Assembly (NCBI GenBank): GCA_024405895.1
Contig: JAKSNW010000011.1
Coordinates: 1-58,005 of the forward strand
DNA length: 58,005 nt
From: Paludibacteraceae bacterium
Lineage (GTDB): Bacteria > Bacteroidota > Bacteroidia > Bacteroidales > Paludibacteraceae
Direction: 5' to 3'
Both the position numbers and the translations under genes were made by a program. This document shows, in pieces, positions 1-8,662 of this stretch. The notes under the pieces were generated by a model, which ran no database searches, was not told the origin of the DNA, and saw only the letters and a program-made list of their open reading frames with translations. Position 1 is the stretch's first letter. Each line of letters opens with the position of its first letter.

Positions 1-158
1 CTACAAATGCCGACAACCAAAATCAAGTTGATTTTACGAATCTACAAATGCCGACTGCCAAAATCAAGTTGATTTTACGAATCTACAAATGCCGACTGCC
101 AAAATCAAATTGATTTTACGAGTCTACATTTGCAGATGTTAACGAACACTAATTTTTT
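1..158 (-). repeat. 41-bp tandem repeat array, locus 1
   Basis: Three 41-bp units (1-41, 42-82, 83-123) are followed by a 35-bp end box (124-158). The array may continue beyond the left edge. Read on the minus strand, in the direction of the upstream gene at 224-3127, each unit is a 6-base head, a 17-base palindrome (arms AAAATCA and TGATTTT around 3 variable bases) and an 18-base tail. The end box contains CTACATTTGCAGATGTTAAC (plus strand) and lies about 65 bp beyond the stop codon. The same module occurs at 14681-14880 and 39799-39996. Function unknown. Confidence 0.9.
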
Positions 159-183
159 GAGATAAAATTGGTCCGATTTATCC

Positions 184-214
184 CTCTTTGAACAAGAAAA
201 CGGACTTCAAAGAG
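184..214 (-). terminator. Hairpin after the oxidoreductase stop codon
   Basis: A perfect 9-bp stem (184-192 with 206-214, CTCTTTGAA/TTCAAAGAG) with a 13-base loop begins ten bases after the stop codon of the minus-strand gene. No immediate T-run follows, so it may be a weak terminator or an mRNA 3-prime stabiliser. It sits between the gene and the 41-bp repeat module. Confidence 0.45.
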
Positions 215-223
215 TGTCAAACC

Positions 224-3127
224 CTACTTCATGGCTGCCAACAGGGCTTCAACAGGGTGAACAGCTTTTCTGCCCGTGCCATCGAAGATCTGCTCGCGAC
301 AACTGGTGCCTGGTGCACAGACAATAGTGTTTTCATTTGACTGACGAACAGCAGGAAACAGAGTCTGCTCGCCAATAGCCATTGAGGTCTCGTAGTGCTT
401 TGTTTCGTAACCATACGAACCCGCCATACCGCAACAACCGGAAGGAATTACCTGAACGTGAAAGTTTTGCGGCAATGACAACATGCGACGCGACGGTTCC
501 ACCGAAGCCAACGACTTCTGGTGACAGTGGCCATGCAACAGTACCTCACATTTGGCATCAGTGAAATGGTTGGCTGTCAGTTCACCACGGTCAATCAGTT
601 GGCAAATAAACTCGTCGTACAACATCACATTGGCAGCCAACTCCTTGGCTTGCTGCTGCTCATGGTCTCTCAGCAGCTGTGGATATTCGTCTCGAAATGA
701 GAGAATTGTAGATGGTTCAAGTCCCACCAAAGGTGTTTCTTCAGAAATAATATCATGCAGCAATGCCACATTCTTTGAGGCAATCTTCTGTGCTTTCTTC
801 AACATGCCTTTAGACATGGCAGTGCGGCCGCTCTCCAAATGTTTCGGAATCCTGACTTCATAGCCAAGTTTCCACATCAGTTTCACAAACGCCTGACCTA
901 CTTCTACATCCATGAAATTGGTAAACTCATCGGCAAAGAGATAAACCACCTTGCCAGAATGAGAAGGTTGGTGACTCAGCCACGATTTCAGCGTCTGCTT
1001 AGCCATCTTCGGCAACTGACGTTTCTCTGTGAAATGGGTGCAACGGCGAATCAGTGAAGAAGTTACGGCGTTGCTTACCGCGAAATTATAAGCCCAAGGG
1101 AAAATACTACCCAAGCGTTGAACGTCAGGCAACGAGGCTATCAATCTGCTTGCCAACGGTGTGCCTTTCTTATCGAAGTGATGCTGAAGATATTCGGCCT
1201 TCAACTTTGTGATATTCACACCTGAAGGACATTCGCGACGACATGCCTTGCAAGAGAGACATTCCGACAGAACTTCCAGTATTTCAGGGTGATTGAAGCC
1301 TGCTTCCATATCGGTAATGAGCAGTTCACGCATCACATTAGCCCTTGCACGTGTGCTTTGCATCTCATCGCGTTTGGCACGGAACACTGGACACATGACA
1401 TCGCCAAACAGCTGAGACTTACGGCAGTCGCCAGCTCCAGTGCAGAGTTCTACTGCACGCATCCAGCCAGCACGGTCGGAGAAATCGAAATAGGTTGGAA
1501 TGTCAGCCAAACGTTTCGTTTCACGATAGCGTAACATGCTGTCCATCGGAGGAGTATCAACAATTTTTCCCTGATTGAACAACCCCTCAGGGTCAAACCA
1601 ACGCTTGACATCACACAATATATTATATACATCGTCACCAAGCATTAGAGGAATGAACTCACCACGAAGGCGACCATCGCCATGCTCTCCGCTCAGCGAA
1701 CCACGATATTTCTTAACAAGACGTGCAGTCTGCTCAGCCACAGCACGAAACGAACGAACACCTTCCTCACTCTTCATATTGATGACAGGACGGAGGTGAA
1801 GCTCACCTGTGCCGATGTGGGCATAATAGACACAACTTAACTGCAACTCTTCCAACATTTTCTGGAAATCTGCCATATAATCGGGCAGATATTTCGGTGC
1901 AACAGCCGTATCCTCAATCACTGGGGTCGGTTTAGCATCGCCCAACATATTACCCAGGATTCCCAAGCCAGCCTTACGCAGTGACCACACCTTGGTAATA
2001 TCTGAGCCATAGACTCTTGGATAGGCAAAGCCGATGCCTTCGTCGCGAAGATGTTTTTCAATAGCATCCGCCTTGGCATCGCGAGCCTCAACGGTCTCTT
2101 CGGCTATTTCGGCAATGAGAATAGCCTTCGGCTTGCCCTCCACAAAGAAGCGGTTGGCACGTTGAGACGGACTTTGTTCACTCAGTTCCAGAATCTTATC
2201 ATCCATCAGTTCGATAGCCACAGGATGATGTTCAAGCACCTTGAGGTTGCCTACGAAGGCCTCTTCCAAGGTGTTGCAATGAATGCAAATCAGCGCTTTC
2301 TCCTTTGGAGGCAATGGTTCTACGTTCAGCTTCAACTCTGTGACGAAAGCCAACGTGCCTTCACTACCTGCCAAAAGTTTGCAAAGATTGAAATTATTTG
2401 GATTTGATTGGTCGAAGTAGTTGTTATACATCAACAAATCAAGTGCATAGCCATTATTTCTACGTGTCAGTTCCGGTGTTGGAAAATTGTCTGCCAGGAG
2501 TTTCCTTGTGGCTTCGTCCTTCAATAAGTCTGTCAGATGACGATAGATATCGCCTTCCAAGCCAAGAAGTTGACACTTCTCATCCACTTGCTCTGGTGTC
2601 AAAGCAGAAAGCACCGTTTCAGAACCATCAGACAGAATGACATTGGCGCTGATGAGGTGTTCGCGAGTGCTGCCATAACGCAACGAATGGGTTCCGCAGG
2701 AGTTATTACCCACCATACCACCTACACAGCAACGGTTGGATGTGGAAGTCTCTGGTGCAAAGAACAATCCGTAAGGTTTCAATGCAAGATTCAACTCATC
2801 ACGCACCACACCAGGCTGTACTCTTACCCAATGTTCCTTCTCGTTGACCTCCAAGATTTTATTCATATACTTGGAGATATCCACCACGAGGCCTTTGCCG
2901 ACCACCTGACCAGCCAACGAAGTGCCTGCAGCACGTGGAATGACGTTGATATGATGTTGACGAGCAAAAGCCAGAATCTTACGGACATCGTCGGCATCCA
3001 AAGGTACGGCAACAGCCAACGGCATCTCGCGATAAGCCGACGCGTCGGTGGCATAGACAATCTTATGGAGCGAGTCGGTGTACAGTTCGCCCTTGATTGT
3101 CAGTTGTGAAAAGTCAATCTCAGCCAT
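224..3127 (-). CDS. FAD-binding and (Fe-S) oxidoreductase (GlcD-GlcF type fusion, YdiJ-like)
   Basis: This 967-aa protein fuses an FAD-linked 2-hydroxyacid dehydrogenase to a cysteine-rich iron-sulfur module. The N-terminal PCMH-type FAD domain (about 35-270) shows PRAAGTSLAGQ and GGMVGNNSCGTHSLRYG. The FAD-oxidase C domain follows (to about 545, with GEHGDGRLRGEF). A ferredoxin-like segment with CLSCKACRRECP lies near residue 635, and a CCG-type region with HGHCHQ (about 865) and GCCGMAGSYG (about 897) is near the end. The family oxidises D-lactate, glycolate or D-2-hydroxyglutarate-like acids and passes electrons to the respiratory chain. The substrate cannot be read from sequence. It is the last gene of a three-gene operon and overlaps the flippase stop by 8 bp. 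No signal peptide is seen, so it is probably cytoplasmic or membrane-associated. Confidence 0.85.
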   Translation of the reverse strand: MAEIDFSQLTIKGELYTDSLHKIVYATDASAYREMPLAVAVPLDADDVRKILAFARQHHINVIPRAAGTSLAGQVVGKGLVVDISKYMNKILEVNEKEHWVRVQPGVVRDELNLALKPYGLFFAPETSTSNRCCVGGMVGNNSCGTHSLRYGSTREHLISANVILSDGSETVLSALTPEQVDEKCQLLGLEGDIYRHLTDLLKDEATRKLLADNFPTPELTRRNNGYALDLLMYNNYFDQSNPNNFNLCKLLAGSEGTLAFVTELKLNVEPLPPKEKALICIHCNTLEEAFVGNLKVLEHHPVAIELMDDKILELSEQSPSQRANRFFVEGKPKAILIAEIAEETVEARDAKADAIEKHLRDEGIGFAYPRVYGSDITKVWSLRKAGLGILGNMLGDAKPTPVIEDTAVAPKYLPDYMADFQKMLEELQLSCVYYAHIGTGELHLRPVINMKSEEGVRSFRAVAEQTARLVKKYRGSLSGEHGDGRLRGEFIPLMLGDDVYNILCDVKRWFDPEGLFNQGKIVDTPPMDSMLRYRETKRLADIPTYFDFSDRAGWMRAVELCTGAGDCRKSQLFGDVMCPVFRAKRDEMQSTRARANVMRELLITDMEAGFNHPEILEVLSECLSCKACRRECPSGVNITKLKAEYLQHHFDKKGTPLASRLIASLPDVQRLGSIFPWAYNFAVSNAVTSSLIRRCTHFTEKRQLPKMAKQTLKSWLSHQPSHSGKVVYLFADEFTNFMDVEVGQAFVKLMWKLGYEVRIPKHLESGRTAMSKGMLKKAQKIASKNVALLHDIISEETPLVGLEPSTILSFRDEYPQLLRDHEQQQAKELAANVMLYDEFICQLIDRGELTANHFTDAKCEVLLHGHCHQKSLASVEPSRRMLSLPQNFHVQVIPSGCCGMAGSYGYETKHYETSMAIGEQTLFPAVRQSNENTIVCAPGTSCREQIFDGTGRKAVHPVEALLAAMK

Positions 3128-4601
3128 TTGATGAGTCTTTATGAACTAAAGATAGAATGATGTGTTTCAGTTGATTGAACACCTCGATTTTGAATACGAG
3201 CGAAAGGATGACGGTTGCTGCCAATGCCACGAGAATCTGAATGGCAACGACCAACCAGTGGGATGTCATACCCAAAAGGGTGACACAGAAAGTGATGGAA
3301 GCCACCACCACAGCCAAAGCCATAGGACGCACCATGTCTTTCAACTGCGACAAGATGCCATAGCCAACTATCCGTTTGGAGAAGAGTGCGTTGATTGGGA
3401 AACCTAACCAATAGTGAACCACGAAGGCCACGATAAGCCAGCGGATGCCACAAGTGATGCCTATGATAATGACTGGCACAAACAACACATATTTAATCAG
3501 TTCCGTACGGAGAAACAAATCCGAACGGCCTTTGACATTCAATATCAACTGATTGGTCAGGTGCATAACGATGGCAGCATAGGCAATGCAAATCATGGCG
3601 AAATAGAACGAGGCAGGTTGCCAAACCTCACCAAGGAGTGCCGGGATGAGGTCGTGCGACATGGAAACAAGCACACCGAACATCAGAAAAACGACATAGT
3701 AAAACGGTTGCATCATTTGTCGCAACGAACTTACGAAAAGCGAATCGTCGTGCTGTTTTTCCGAAAGCGCATTGTAGCCCACCTTATTAAGCATGGTGGA
3801 AAACGTATTGGAAAGGACACTCGTCAAAACGTCGGCTCGATCGTAATAACCCAATTCCTGCTGCGAATAATGTTTCGCAATAATATGTTTGTAGACATTG
3901 GCAAACAAAGTGGCAAGGGTGTTTACAATCATCAGCCTTGAGCCAAACCCAAACAAAGTGCGGAAACTGTCTTTGGAAAAATCGAATGTAGGACGCCATT
4001 CACCCACAATCCAATAACCAATGCTGACAATCACCTGTATAAGAACCTGTTTGCATACGATACTCCAGACGCCATAGCCTTGCAATGCCATGACCAAAGC
4101 GACCACAAAACCCAAGGTGACGGAGATGAAGTTGACGATGGTCTGAACGCGAAAGCGATATGCTTTGACCAATATGGTGCGCTGAATAATTGACAATGAG
4201 GCAATCGGGAGCACCAACATCAGGAGACGCAGGATTTTCTGCAACTCAGGCTGACCATAGAAGCGGGCAATGGCAGGAGCAGCAAAGAAGAGCAGCAAAT
4301 AGATGAAGACACTGAGCAGAATATTGAACCAGAAAACCGTGCTGTAATCGCGGTTGGTGCAGTCCTGCTTGCGAATCAACGCCTGTGTAAAGCCGCCGTC
4401 GATAAGCACTTGCGACACGGCAATAAAGATGGAGCAAGTGGCAACCAAGCCAAACTGCTCTGGCAAAAGTAAATGCGAGAGCACAAGCATGGAGGCGAGA
4501 TTCACAAATTGTGTGGAGAGAATCTCAACCAAGTTCCAGAAAAAACTATTTGCTAACTTGCTGCTCACGGTTTGCTTTTCACAAAAACAGCCGCAAGCCA
4601 T
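3120..4601 (-). CDS. Polysaccharide flippase (Wzx/MOP family)
   Basis: This integral membrane protein of up to 493 aa has about 12-14 hydrophobic segments. The N-terminus (KLANSFFWNLVEILSTQF) is typical of lipopolysaccharide or O-antigen flippases, which move undecaprenyl-linked glycans across the inner membrane. The ATG at 4601 gives an unusual Cys-rich start. A GTG at 4568 (VSSKLANSFF) matches the usual family N-terminus better and may be the true start. The gene lies 30 bp downstream of the nucleotide-sugar dehydrogenase and overlaps the downstream oxidoreductase by 8 bp, so the three are probably co-transcribed. No glycosyltransferases are adjacent, so the glycan it serves is unknown. Confidence 0.85.
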   Translation of the reverse strand: MACGCFCEKQTVSSKLANSFFWNLVEILSTQFVNLASMLVLSHLLLPEQFGLVATCSIFIAVSQVLIDGGFTQALIRKQDCTNRDYSTVFWFNILLSVFIYLLLFFAAPAIARFYGQPELQKILRLLMLVLPIASLSIIQRTILVKAYRFRVQTIVNFISVTLGFVVALVMALQGYGVWSIVCKQVLIQVIVSIGYWIVGEWRPTFDFSKDSFRTLFGFGSRLMIVNTLATLFANVYKHIIAKHYSQQELGYYDRADVLTSVLSNTFSTMLNKVGYNALSEKQHDDSLFVSSLRQMMQPFYYVVFLMFGVLVSMSHDLIPALLGEVWQPASFYFAMICIAYAAIVMHLTNQLILNVKGRSDLFLRTELIKYVLFVPVIIIGITCGIRWLIVAFVVHYWLGFPINALFSKRIVGYGILSQLKDMVRPMALAVVVASITFCVTLLGMTSHWLVVAIQILVALAATVILSLVFKIEVFNQLKHIILSLVHKDSSNG

Positions 4602-4631
4602 AGGCCTACAGCTGAATATCAGTTAGATAAA

Positions 4632-5933
4632 TTACAGACGACCATCTACAAACTCGCGGTCAACGAAGTTTTTAACGTCGAAGACCACGGCATTGTCAGC
4701 CTTGTACTTTTTGAAATCGATTTGTTTGAACTCGTTGTGAGCCACGCAGAGAATCACGGCATCATAGTGTTTTACAGGATCGTATGCCTTGAGGTCCACG
4801 CCGTATTCGTGTTTGACAACAGCGGGATCTGCCCAAGGGTCGTGGATATCGACATTGACGCCGAAGTCTTTCAACTCAGAACAAATGTCCACAACCTTGG
4901 TATTGCGGCAATCTGGACAATTCTCCTTGAACGTAACGCCCAAAAGCAACACTTCAGCACCTTTGATTTTCTTGTCTTTCTGAATCATCAGCTTCAGCAC
5001 TTTATGGGCGATAAAATTAGAAATCATATTGTTGACACGACGGCCCGAAAGGATAACCTCTGGGCTGTAGCCCAGTGCTTTTGCCTTGTGGGCGAGATAA
5101 TAAGGGTCAACACTGATGCAATGGCCGCCCACGAGACCTGGACGATATTTGAGGAAGTTCCATTTGGTGCCTGCAGCCTCAATCACATCGTTTGTATCAA
5201 TGCCTACGCGGTCGCAAATCAATGCCAACTCGTTCATAAACGAGATATTGACATCGCGTTGCGCATTCTCCACAGCCTTGGCAGCCTCAGCCACCTTCAT
5301 GTTAGGAGCACGGTGGGTTCCATTGAGCAAGATAGAATTATAGAGTGCATCAACCAAATCGGCAATCTCTGGGGTTGAACCCGAAGTAATCTTCTTGATT
5401 TTAAGCAGCGTATTCTCCTTATCGCCCGGATTGATACGCTCTGGCGAATAGCCACAGAAGAAGTCAACATTGAACTTCAGACCAGACTCACGCTCAAGCA
5501 CTGGCACACAATCTTCTTCGGTGCAACCAGGATAAACAGTTGATTCATAAATCACAAGGTCGCCTTTCTTCAGCACCTTACCCAACATTTTGGAAGCACC
5601 GAGGATTGGCTTCAAATCAGGATTATTGAACTCGTCAATCGGCGTTGGAACTGTTACGATGAAGGTATTGCAAGCTTTCAAATCTTCCAGATTGGAAGAA
5701 AAAGAAAGACCACGTTCACCAACCTGACGGAAGAGTTCAGTGGCTTGACGCATGCCGATAAGATCGGCTTCAAGGGTGCTATCCTTGCCGCTTTCAAGCT
5801 CGTCTACACGGTTCTTATTGATATCAAAACCAACTACACGATACTTTTTACCATATTCAACAGCCAATGGAAGACCTACATAACCGAGTCCTATCACGGC
5901 TATCACACGTTGAGAAAGGTCAATATGTTTCAT
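4632..5933 (-). CDS. UDP-N-acetylhexosamine 6-dehydrogenase (WbpO/TviB/WecC family)
   Basis: This 433-aa enzyme belongs to the UDP-glucose/GDP-mannose dehydrogenase superfamily. It has an N-terminal NAD-binding motif (VIGLGYVGLPLA, about 14-25), a central domain containing the catalytic cysteine in GLVGGHCISVDPYYL (about 265), and a C-terminal UDP-binding domain (LLGVTFKENCPDCRNTK). Family members oxidise UDP-GalNAc, UDP-GlcNAc or UDP-ManNAc to the uronic acid with two NAD+. The overall sequence most resembles the TviB/WbpO branch, but the precise sugar is an inference. It is the first gene of the minus-strand operon with the flippase. Its promoter lies about 90 bp upstream (6023-6030). Confidence 0.9.
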   Translation of the reverse strand: MKHIDLSQRVIAVIGLGYVGLPLAVEYGKKYRVVGFDINKNRVDELESGKDSTLEADLIGMRQATELFRQVGERGLSFSSNLEDLKACNTFIVTVPTPIDEFNNPDLKPILGASKMLGKVLKKGDLVIYESTVYPGCTEEDCVPVLERESGLKFNVDFFCGYSPERINPGDKENTLLKIKKITSGSTPEIADLVDALYNSILLNGTHRAPNMKVAEAAKAVENAQRDVNISFMNELALICDRVGIDTNDVIEAAGTKWNFLKYRPGLVGGHCISVDPYYLAHKAKALGYSPEVILSGRRVNNMISNFIAHKVLKLMIQKDKKIKGAEVLLLGVTFKENCPDCRNTKVVDICSELKDFGVNVDIHDPWADPAVVKHEYGVDLKAYDPVKHYDAVILCVAHNEFKQIDFKKYKADNAVVFDVKNFVDREFVDGRL

Positions 5934-6022
5934 TGTTTCAAGAATTTTTCTATGTCCAAAGTGGTTGTAGCCAAAGAAATACCTATTATTTCAAAAGTGC
6001 ACACCACTCCATTTTAATTTTG

Positions 6023-6030
6023 CAAAGATA
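6023..6030 (-). promoter_or_regulatory. -7 promoter element of the dehydrogenase-flippase operon
   Basis: Read on the minus strand this is TATCTTTG, an exact match to the Bacteroidetes TAnnTTTG element. It would give a leader of about 80 bases. No clear -33 TTTG is seen at the expected distance. It lies in the 305-bp gap between the divergent dehydrogenase and transaldolase genes; the rest of that gap holds only the transaldolase promoter and leader. Confidence 0.6.
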
Positions 6031-6121
6031 CAATTTTTCTTTGGGTCGCGTATAATTATACCGCGTCAAATCCGCCCATTTTTTATTTTACACAATCATG
6101 AAAAACTGCAGCCAAAACCAC

Positions 6122-6151
6122 TTGCTATTCCAACGAAAAAACGTAACTTTG
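6122..6151 (+). promoter_or_regulatory. Promoter of the transaldolase gene
   Basis: A -7 element TAACTTTG is at 6144-6151 and TTG at 6122-6124, separated by 19 bp, matching the Bacteroidetes sigma-ABfr arrangement. Predicted transcription begins near 6157, giving about 80 bases of leader before the ATG at 6239. This excludes the more upstream in-frame start at 6098. Confidence 0.65.
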
Positions 6152-6238
6152 CAAGGTCAAATGAACTGTTCGTTCGCAGACAAGAACGCACACGTTCTGA
6201 CACATAATAACGTACAAACAATAAAAAGAAAAGATACA

Positions 6239-6895
6239 ATGAAATTTTTCATCGACACAGCCAATTTGGAGCAAATCAGAGAAGCCAACGAACTCGGCAT
6301 TCTCGATGGTGTTACAACCAACCCATCATTGATGGCAAAAGAAGGTGTAAAAGGTAAAGAGCAAATCTTCAACCACTACCGCACCATTTGCGACATCGTA
6401 AAAGAAGGCAGCGTAAGCGCTGAGGTATTTGCTACCGATTATGAGGGCATGATTAAAGAAGGCGAAGAACTCGCTGCCATCAACCCACTCATCACCGTAA
6501 AACTCCCATGCACTAAGGAAGGCATCAAGGCTGTGAAATATTTCTCACAGAAAGGCATTGCTACCAACTGCACACTCGTATTCTCCGTTGGCCAAGCACT
6601 TTTGGCCGCCAAAGCAGGTGCAACATACGTTTCTCCTTTCGTTGGCCGCTTGGACGATATCTCATCTGACGGTATTTCTTTGGTTGCCGACATTGTAGAT
6701 GTTTACCGTCGTTATGGCTACAAGACACAAGTCTTGGCTGCCTCAATCCGCCACACACAACACATCATTCAATGTCTCCAAGTTGGTGCCGACGTGGCCA
6801 CTTGCCCACTTAGCGCCATCCTCGGTCTCTTGAAACACCCATTGACAGACAGCGGTCTCGCAACCTTCATCAAGGCTGCCGAGAGCATGAAATAA
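6239..6895 (+). CDS. tal: Transaldolase (small MipB/TalC family)
   Basis: This 218-aa TIM-barrel enzyme of the pentose phosphate pathway has the Schiff-base lysine at about K88 (ITVKLPCTKEG) and the signature DGVTTNPSLMAKEG. The family includes true transaldolases and fructose-6-phosphate aldolases (FSA). Here Glu occupies the position of FSA Gln59 (SAEVFAT, E62), and Phe occupies that of FSA Tyr131 (YVSPFVGRLD, F134). Both residues favour transaldolase activity. The ATG at 6239 matches the family start and is preceded by a good promoter. The DUF1573 genes downstream (88-bp gap, no visible promoter) may be co-transcribed. Confidence 0.93.
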   Translation: MKFFIDTANLEQIREANELGILDGVTTNPSLMAKEGVKGKEQIFNHYRTICDIVKEGSVSAEVFATDYEGMIKEGEELAAINPLITVKLPCTKEGIKAVKYFSQKGIATNCTLVFSVGQALLAAKAGATYVSPFVGRLDDISSDGISLVADIVDVYRRYGYKTQVLAASIRHTQHIIQCLQVGADVATCPLSAILGLLKHPLTDSGLATFIKAAESMK

Positions 6896-6983
6896 TCACC
6901 TGCAACAACAGGCGAGGTAAACTTCCAAGAACTTCCGTAGTCTAACACAGAGAACAACAAACAACAAAAGCAAACAAGAACTT

Positions 6984-7406
6984 ATGAAAAGAGGCCTCTT
7001 AATTGCCATCTCCATCCTCATGTGCACTTTGATGTTTGCACAGGAAAAGAAGGTTATGGAGTTCAAGGAACGCAACCATGATTTTGGCACCGTCAGGGAA
7101 GAGGTGGGCAAGGTAACCTATATTTTCCGCTTTATTAACACCAGTCTCTCACCACTCACACTGAAAAGTGTGAAGGCTTCATGCGGATGCACCACTCCAG
7201 TTTGGAGCAAAGCACCCGTCGGTCCTGGAGAAATGGGCGAAATAACCGTCAGCTACAACACCAAAGGTCGTCCTGGCACATTCCAGAAGAGTATTACCAT
7301 CATCGGCGATGCAGGCAACGGTGAGTTTGTTGACAAGATATTTATCAAAGGACAGGTACTACCTGCCTCCGACACCGAATTGGTTCCAATCAAGCACAAA
7401 AACTAA
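6984..7406 (+). CDS. Secreted DUF1573 domain protein, short paralogue
   Basis: This 140-aa protein has a signal peptide (about 1-19, ending MFAQ) and a single DUF1573 domain. The family hallmark HDFGTV and the cysteine motif SCGCTTP are present. DUF1573 is an Ig-like (ASH/HYDIN-related) fold common in Bacteroidetes periplasmic and surface proteins; its biochemical role is not established. The protein is clearly homologous to the first domain of the next gene (shared KAPVGPG/KAPVAPG, GEITVxYNTxGRPG), 24 bp downstream. The pair therefore looks like a local duplication within one operon. Confidence 0.85.
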   Translation: MKRGLLIAISILMCTLMFAQEKKVMEFKERNHDFGTVREEVGKVTYIFRFINTSLSPLTLKSVKASCGCTTPVWSKAPVGPGEMGEITVSYNTKGRPGTFQKSITIIGDAGNGEFVDKIFIKGQVLPASDTELVPIKHKN

Positions 7407-7430
7407 CAGGAAATAAACAACACACTGAAT

Positions 7431-8510
7431 ATGAAGAAATTTATGCTTATGGCAATGGCAGCCCTTTTCTGCCTCACAATTGCCGCCCAAAACAAAGTAA
7501 GCGTACAATTCGACGAAAAATCACACGATTTCGGTACGCTTAAAGAAGAACAAGGCAAGGCAACTACAGTCTTCACCTTTGTAAACACCAGCAGCATCCC
7601 AGTATCACTGAAAAACGTACGTGCATCCTGCGGTTGCACCACACCAAACTGGAGCAAAGCACCTGTAGCTCCAGGCGCAAAAGGCGAAATCACAGTAACT
7701 TACAATACCACAGGCCGTCCAGGTTCATTCTCCAAGAGTGTTACCGTTACCGTTGGTACAGACGACGAAACCATCACAGAGGCTTTGAGAATCACTGGTA
7801 AAGTTACTCCACGTCCAAAAACTCCAGAAGAGACCTATCCAAGCAAATACGGCGAAATCCGCGCTCGCGAAGACATGGTTGATTTCGGTTCTATGTTCAA
7901 GAACGGTGTTCAAGAACGCACTTGGGAATTGTTCAACACCACAGGCAAACCTCACATTGTTACTTTCCAAAACCTCCCTTCACACATCATCGCTGTGACA
8001 CCAAAAGTAACAGTTAAACCTAACGAGGCTGCCAAAGTAACCTTCAAATACAACAGCGCCAAGAACAAAAACTACTACACCACAACCGACAAAGTTGCAG
8101 TGTATGTAGACGGCAAACCAGCAGGTACACTCAGCATCCGTGCAACACTGAAAGAAAACTTCAGCACCTTGACAGATGCAGAGCGTCAGAAAGCTCCTAT
8201 CTGCGTGATCACTCCTAAAAACGTGAACATGCCTGATGTAAAACGTGGCGCCAAGAAAACCGTTGAGTTCGAAATCAAGAACGACGGTCAAACCCCAATG
8301 TTCATCCGCGCAATCAAATGCGAGGACGCACACATGAAAGCTACCGCTGTGAAGACCACTGTTCACCCAGGCAAAAGCACAGTAGTAACCGTTGAACTCG
8401 ATTCAAGTGCATTCAAAGCTGCTCACTACAACAGAAAAGTCTATGTAATCACCAACGACCCTCTCCACTCAGAGAACACTGTTATAGTAGAGTTCACTGT
8501 ATCAGAATAA
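7431..8510 (+). CDS. Secreted multi-domain DUF1573 protein
   Basis: This 359-aa protein has a signal peptide (about 1-20, CLTIAAQ) and an N-terminal DUF1573 domain (HDFGTL, SCGCTTP, about 25-120). Two further Ig-like/ASH-type domains follow: one from about 140 (VDFGSMFKNG) and one from about 260 (VNMPDVKRGAKKTVEFEIKN). It ends without a T9SS or membrane anchor, so it is probably periplasmic or secreted through another route. It follows its short paralogue by 24 bp and is followed by a strong terminator at 8533-8572. Confidence 0.85.
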   Translation: MKKFMLMAMAALFCLTIAAQNKVSVQFDEKSHDFGTLKEEQGKATTVFTFVNTSSIPVSLKNVRASCGCTTPNWSKAPVAPGAKGEITVTYNTTGRPGSFSKSVTVTVGTDDETITEALRITGKVTPRPKTPEETYPSKYGEIRAREDMVDFGSMFKNGVQERTWELFNTTGKPHIVTFQNLPSHIIAVTPKVTVKPNEAAKVTFKYNSAKNKNYYTTTDKVAVYVDGKPAGTLSIRATLKENFSTLTDAERQKAPICVITPKNVNMPDVKRGAKKTVEFEIKNDGQTPMFIRAIKCEDAHMKATAVKTTVHPGKSTVVTVELDSSAFKAAHYNRKVYVITNDPLHSENTVIVEFTVSE

Positions 8511-8532
8511 TAGATACACTCTTACAATACAG

Positions 8533-8572
8533 CAAGGCGAAATGGGGCATTCCCGTTTCGCCTTGTTTTTTT
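8533..8572 (+). terminator. Intrinsic terminator after the DUF1573 genes
   Basis: A perfect 10-bp stem (CAAGGCGAAA/TTTCGCCTTG, 8533-8542 with 8556-8565) is followed directly by a run of T residues. Confidence 0.9.
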
Positions 8573-8620
8573 ATTGCAAAAAGACTATGGCATTCGACAC
8601 GAAAAAAGAAATAAAAATCG

Positions 8621-8628
8621 TACCTTTG
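8621..8628 (+). promoter_or_regulatory. -7 promoter element upstream of the HAD phosphatase
   Basis: TACCTTTG is an exact TAnnTTTG match, 35 bp before the ATG at 8663 and after the preceding terminator. The -33 element is not evident. Confidence 0.6.
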
Positions 8629-8662
8629 CATTCCTAACTATACACTCTTAAAACATAGGTCA

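Noticed and set aside
1-158. CRISPR array
   Set aside because: The 41-bp units are conserved over their whole length with no variable spacers, and no cas genes are present.
2537-3109. 190-codon open frame opposite the FAD oxidoreductase gene
   Set aside because: It is antisense to the conserved FAD-binding domain and has no motif of its own.
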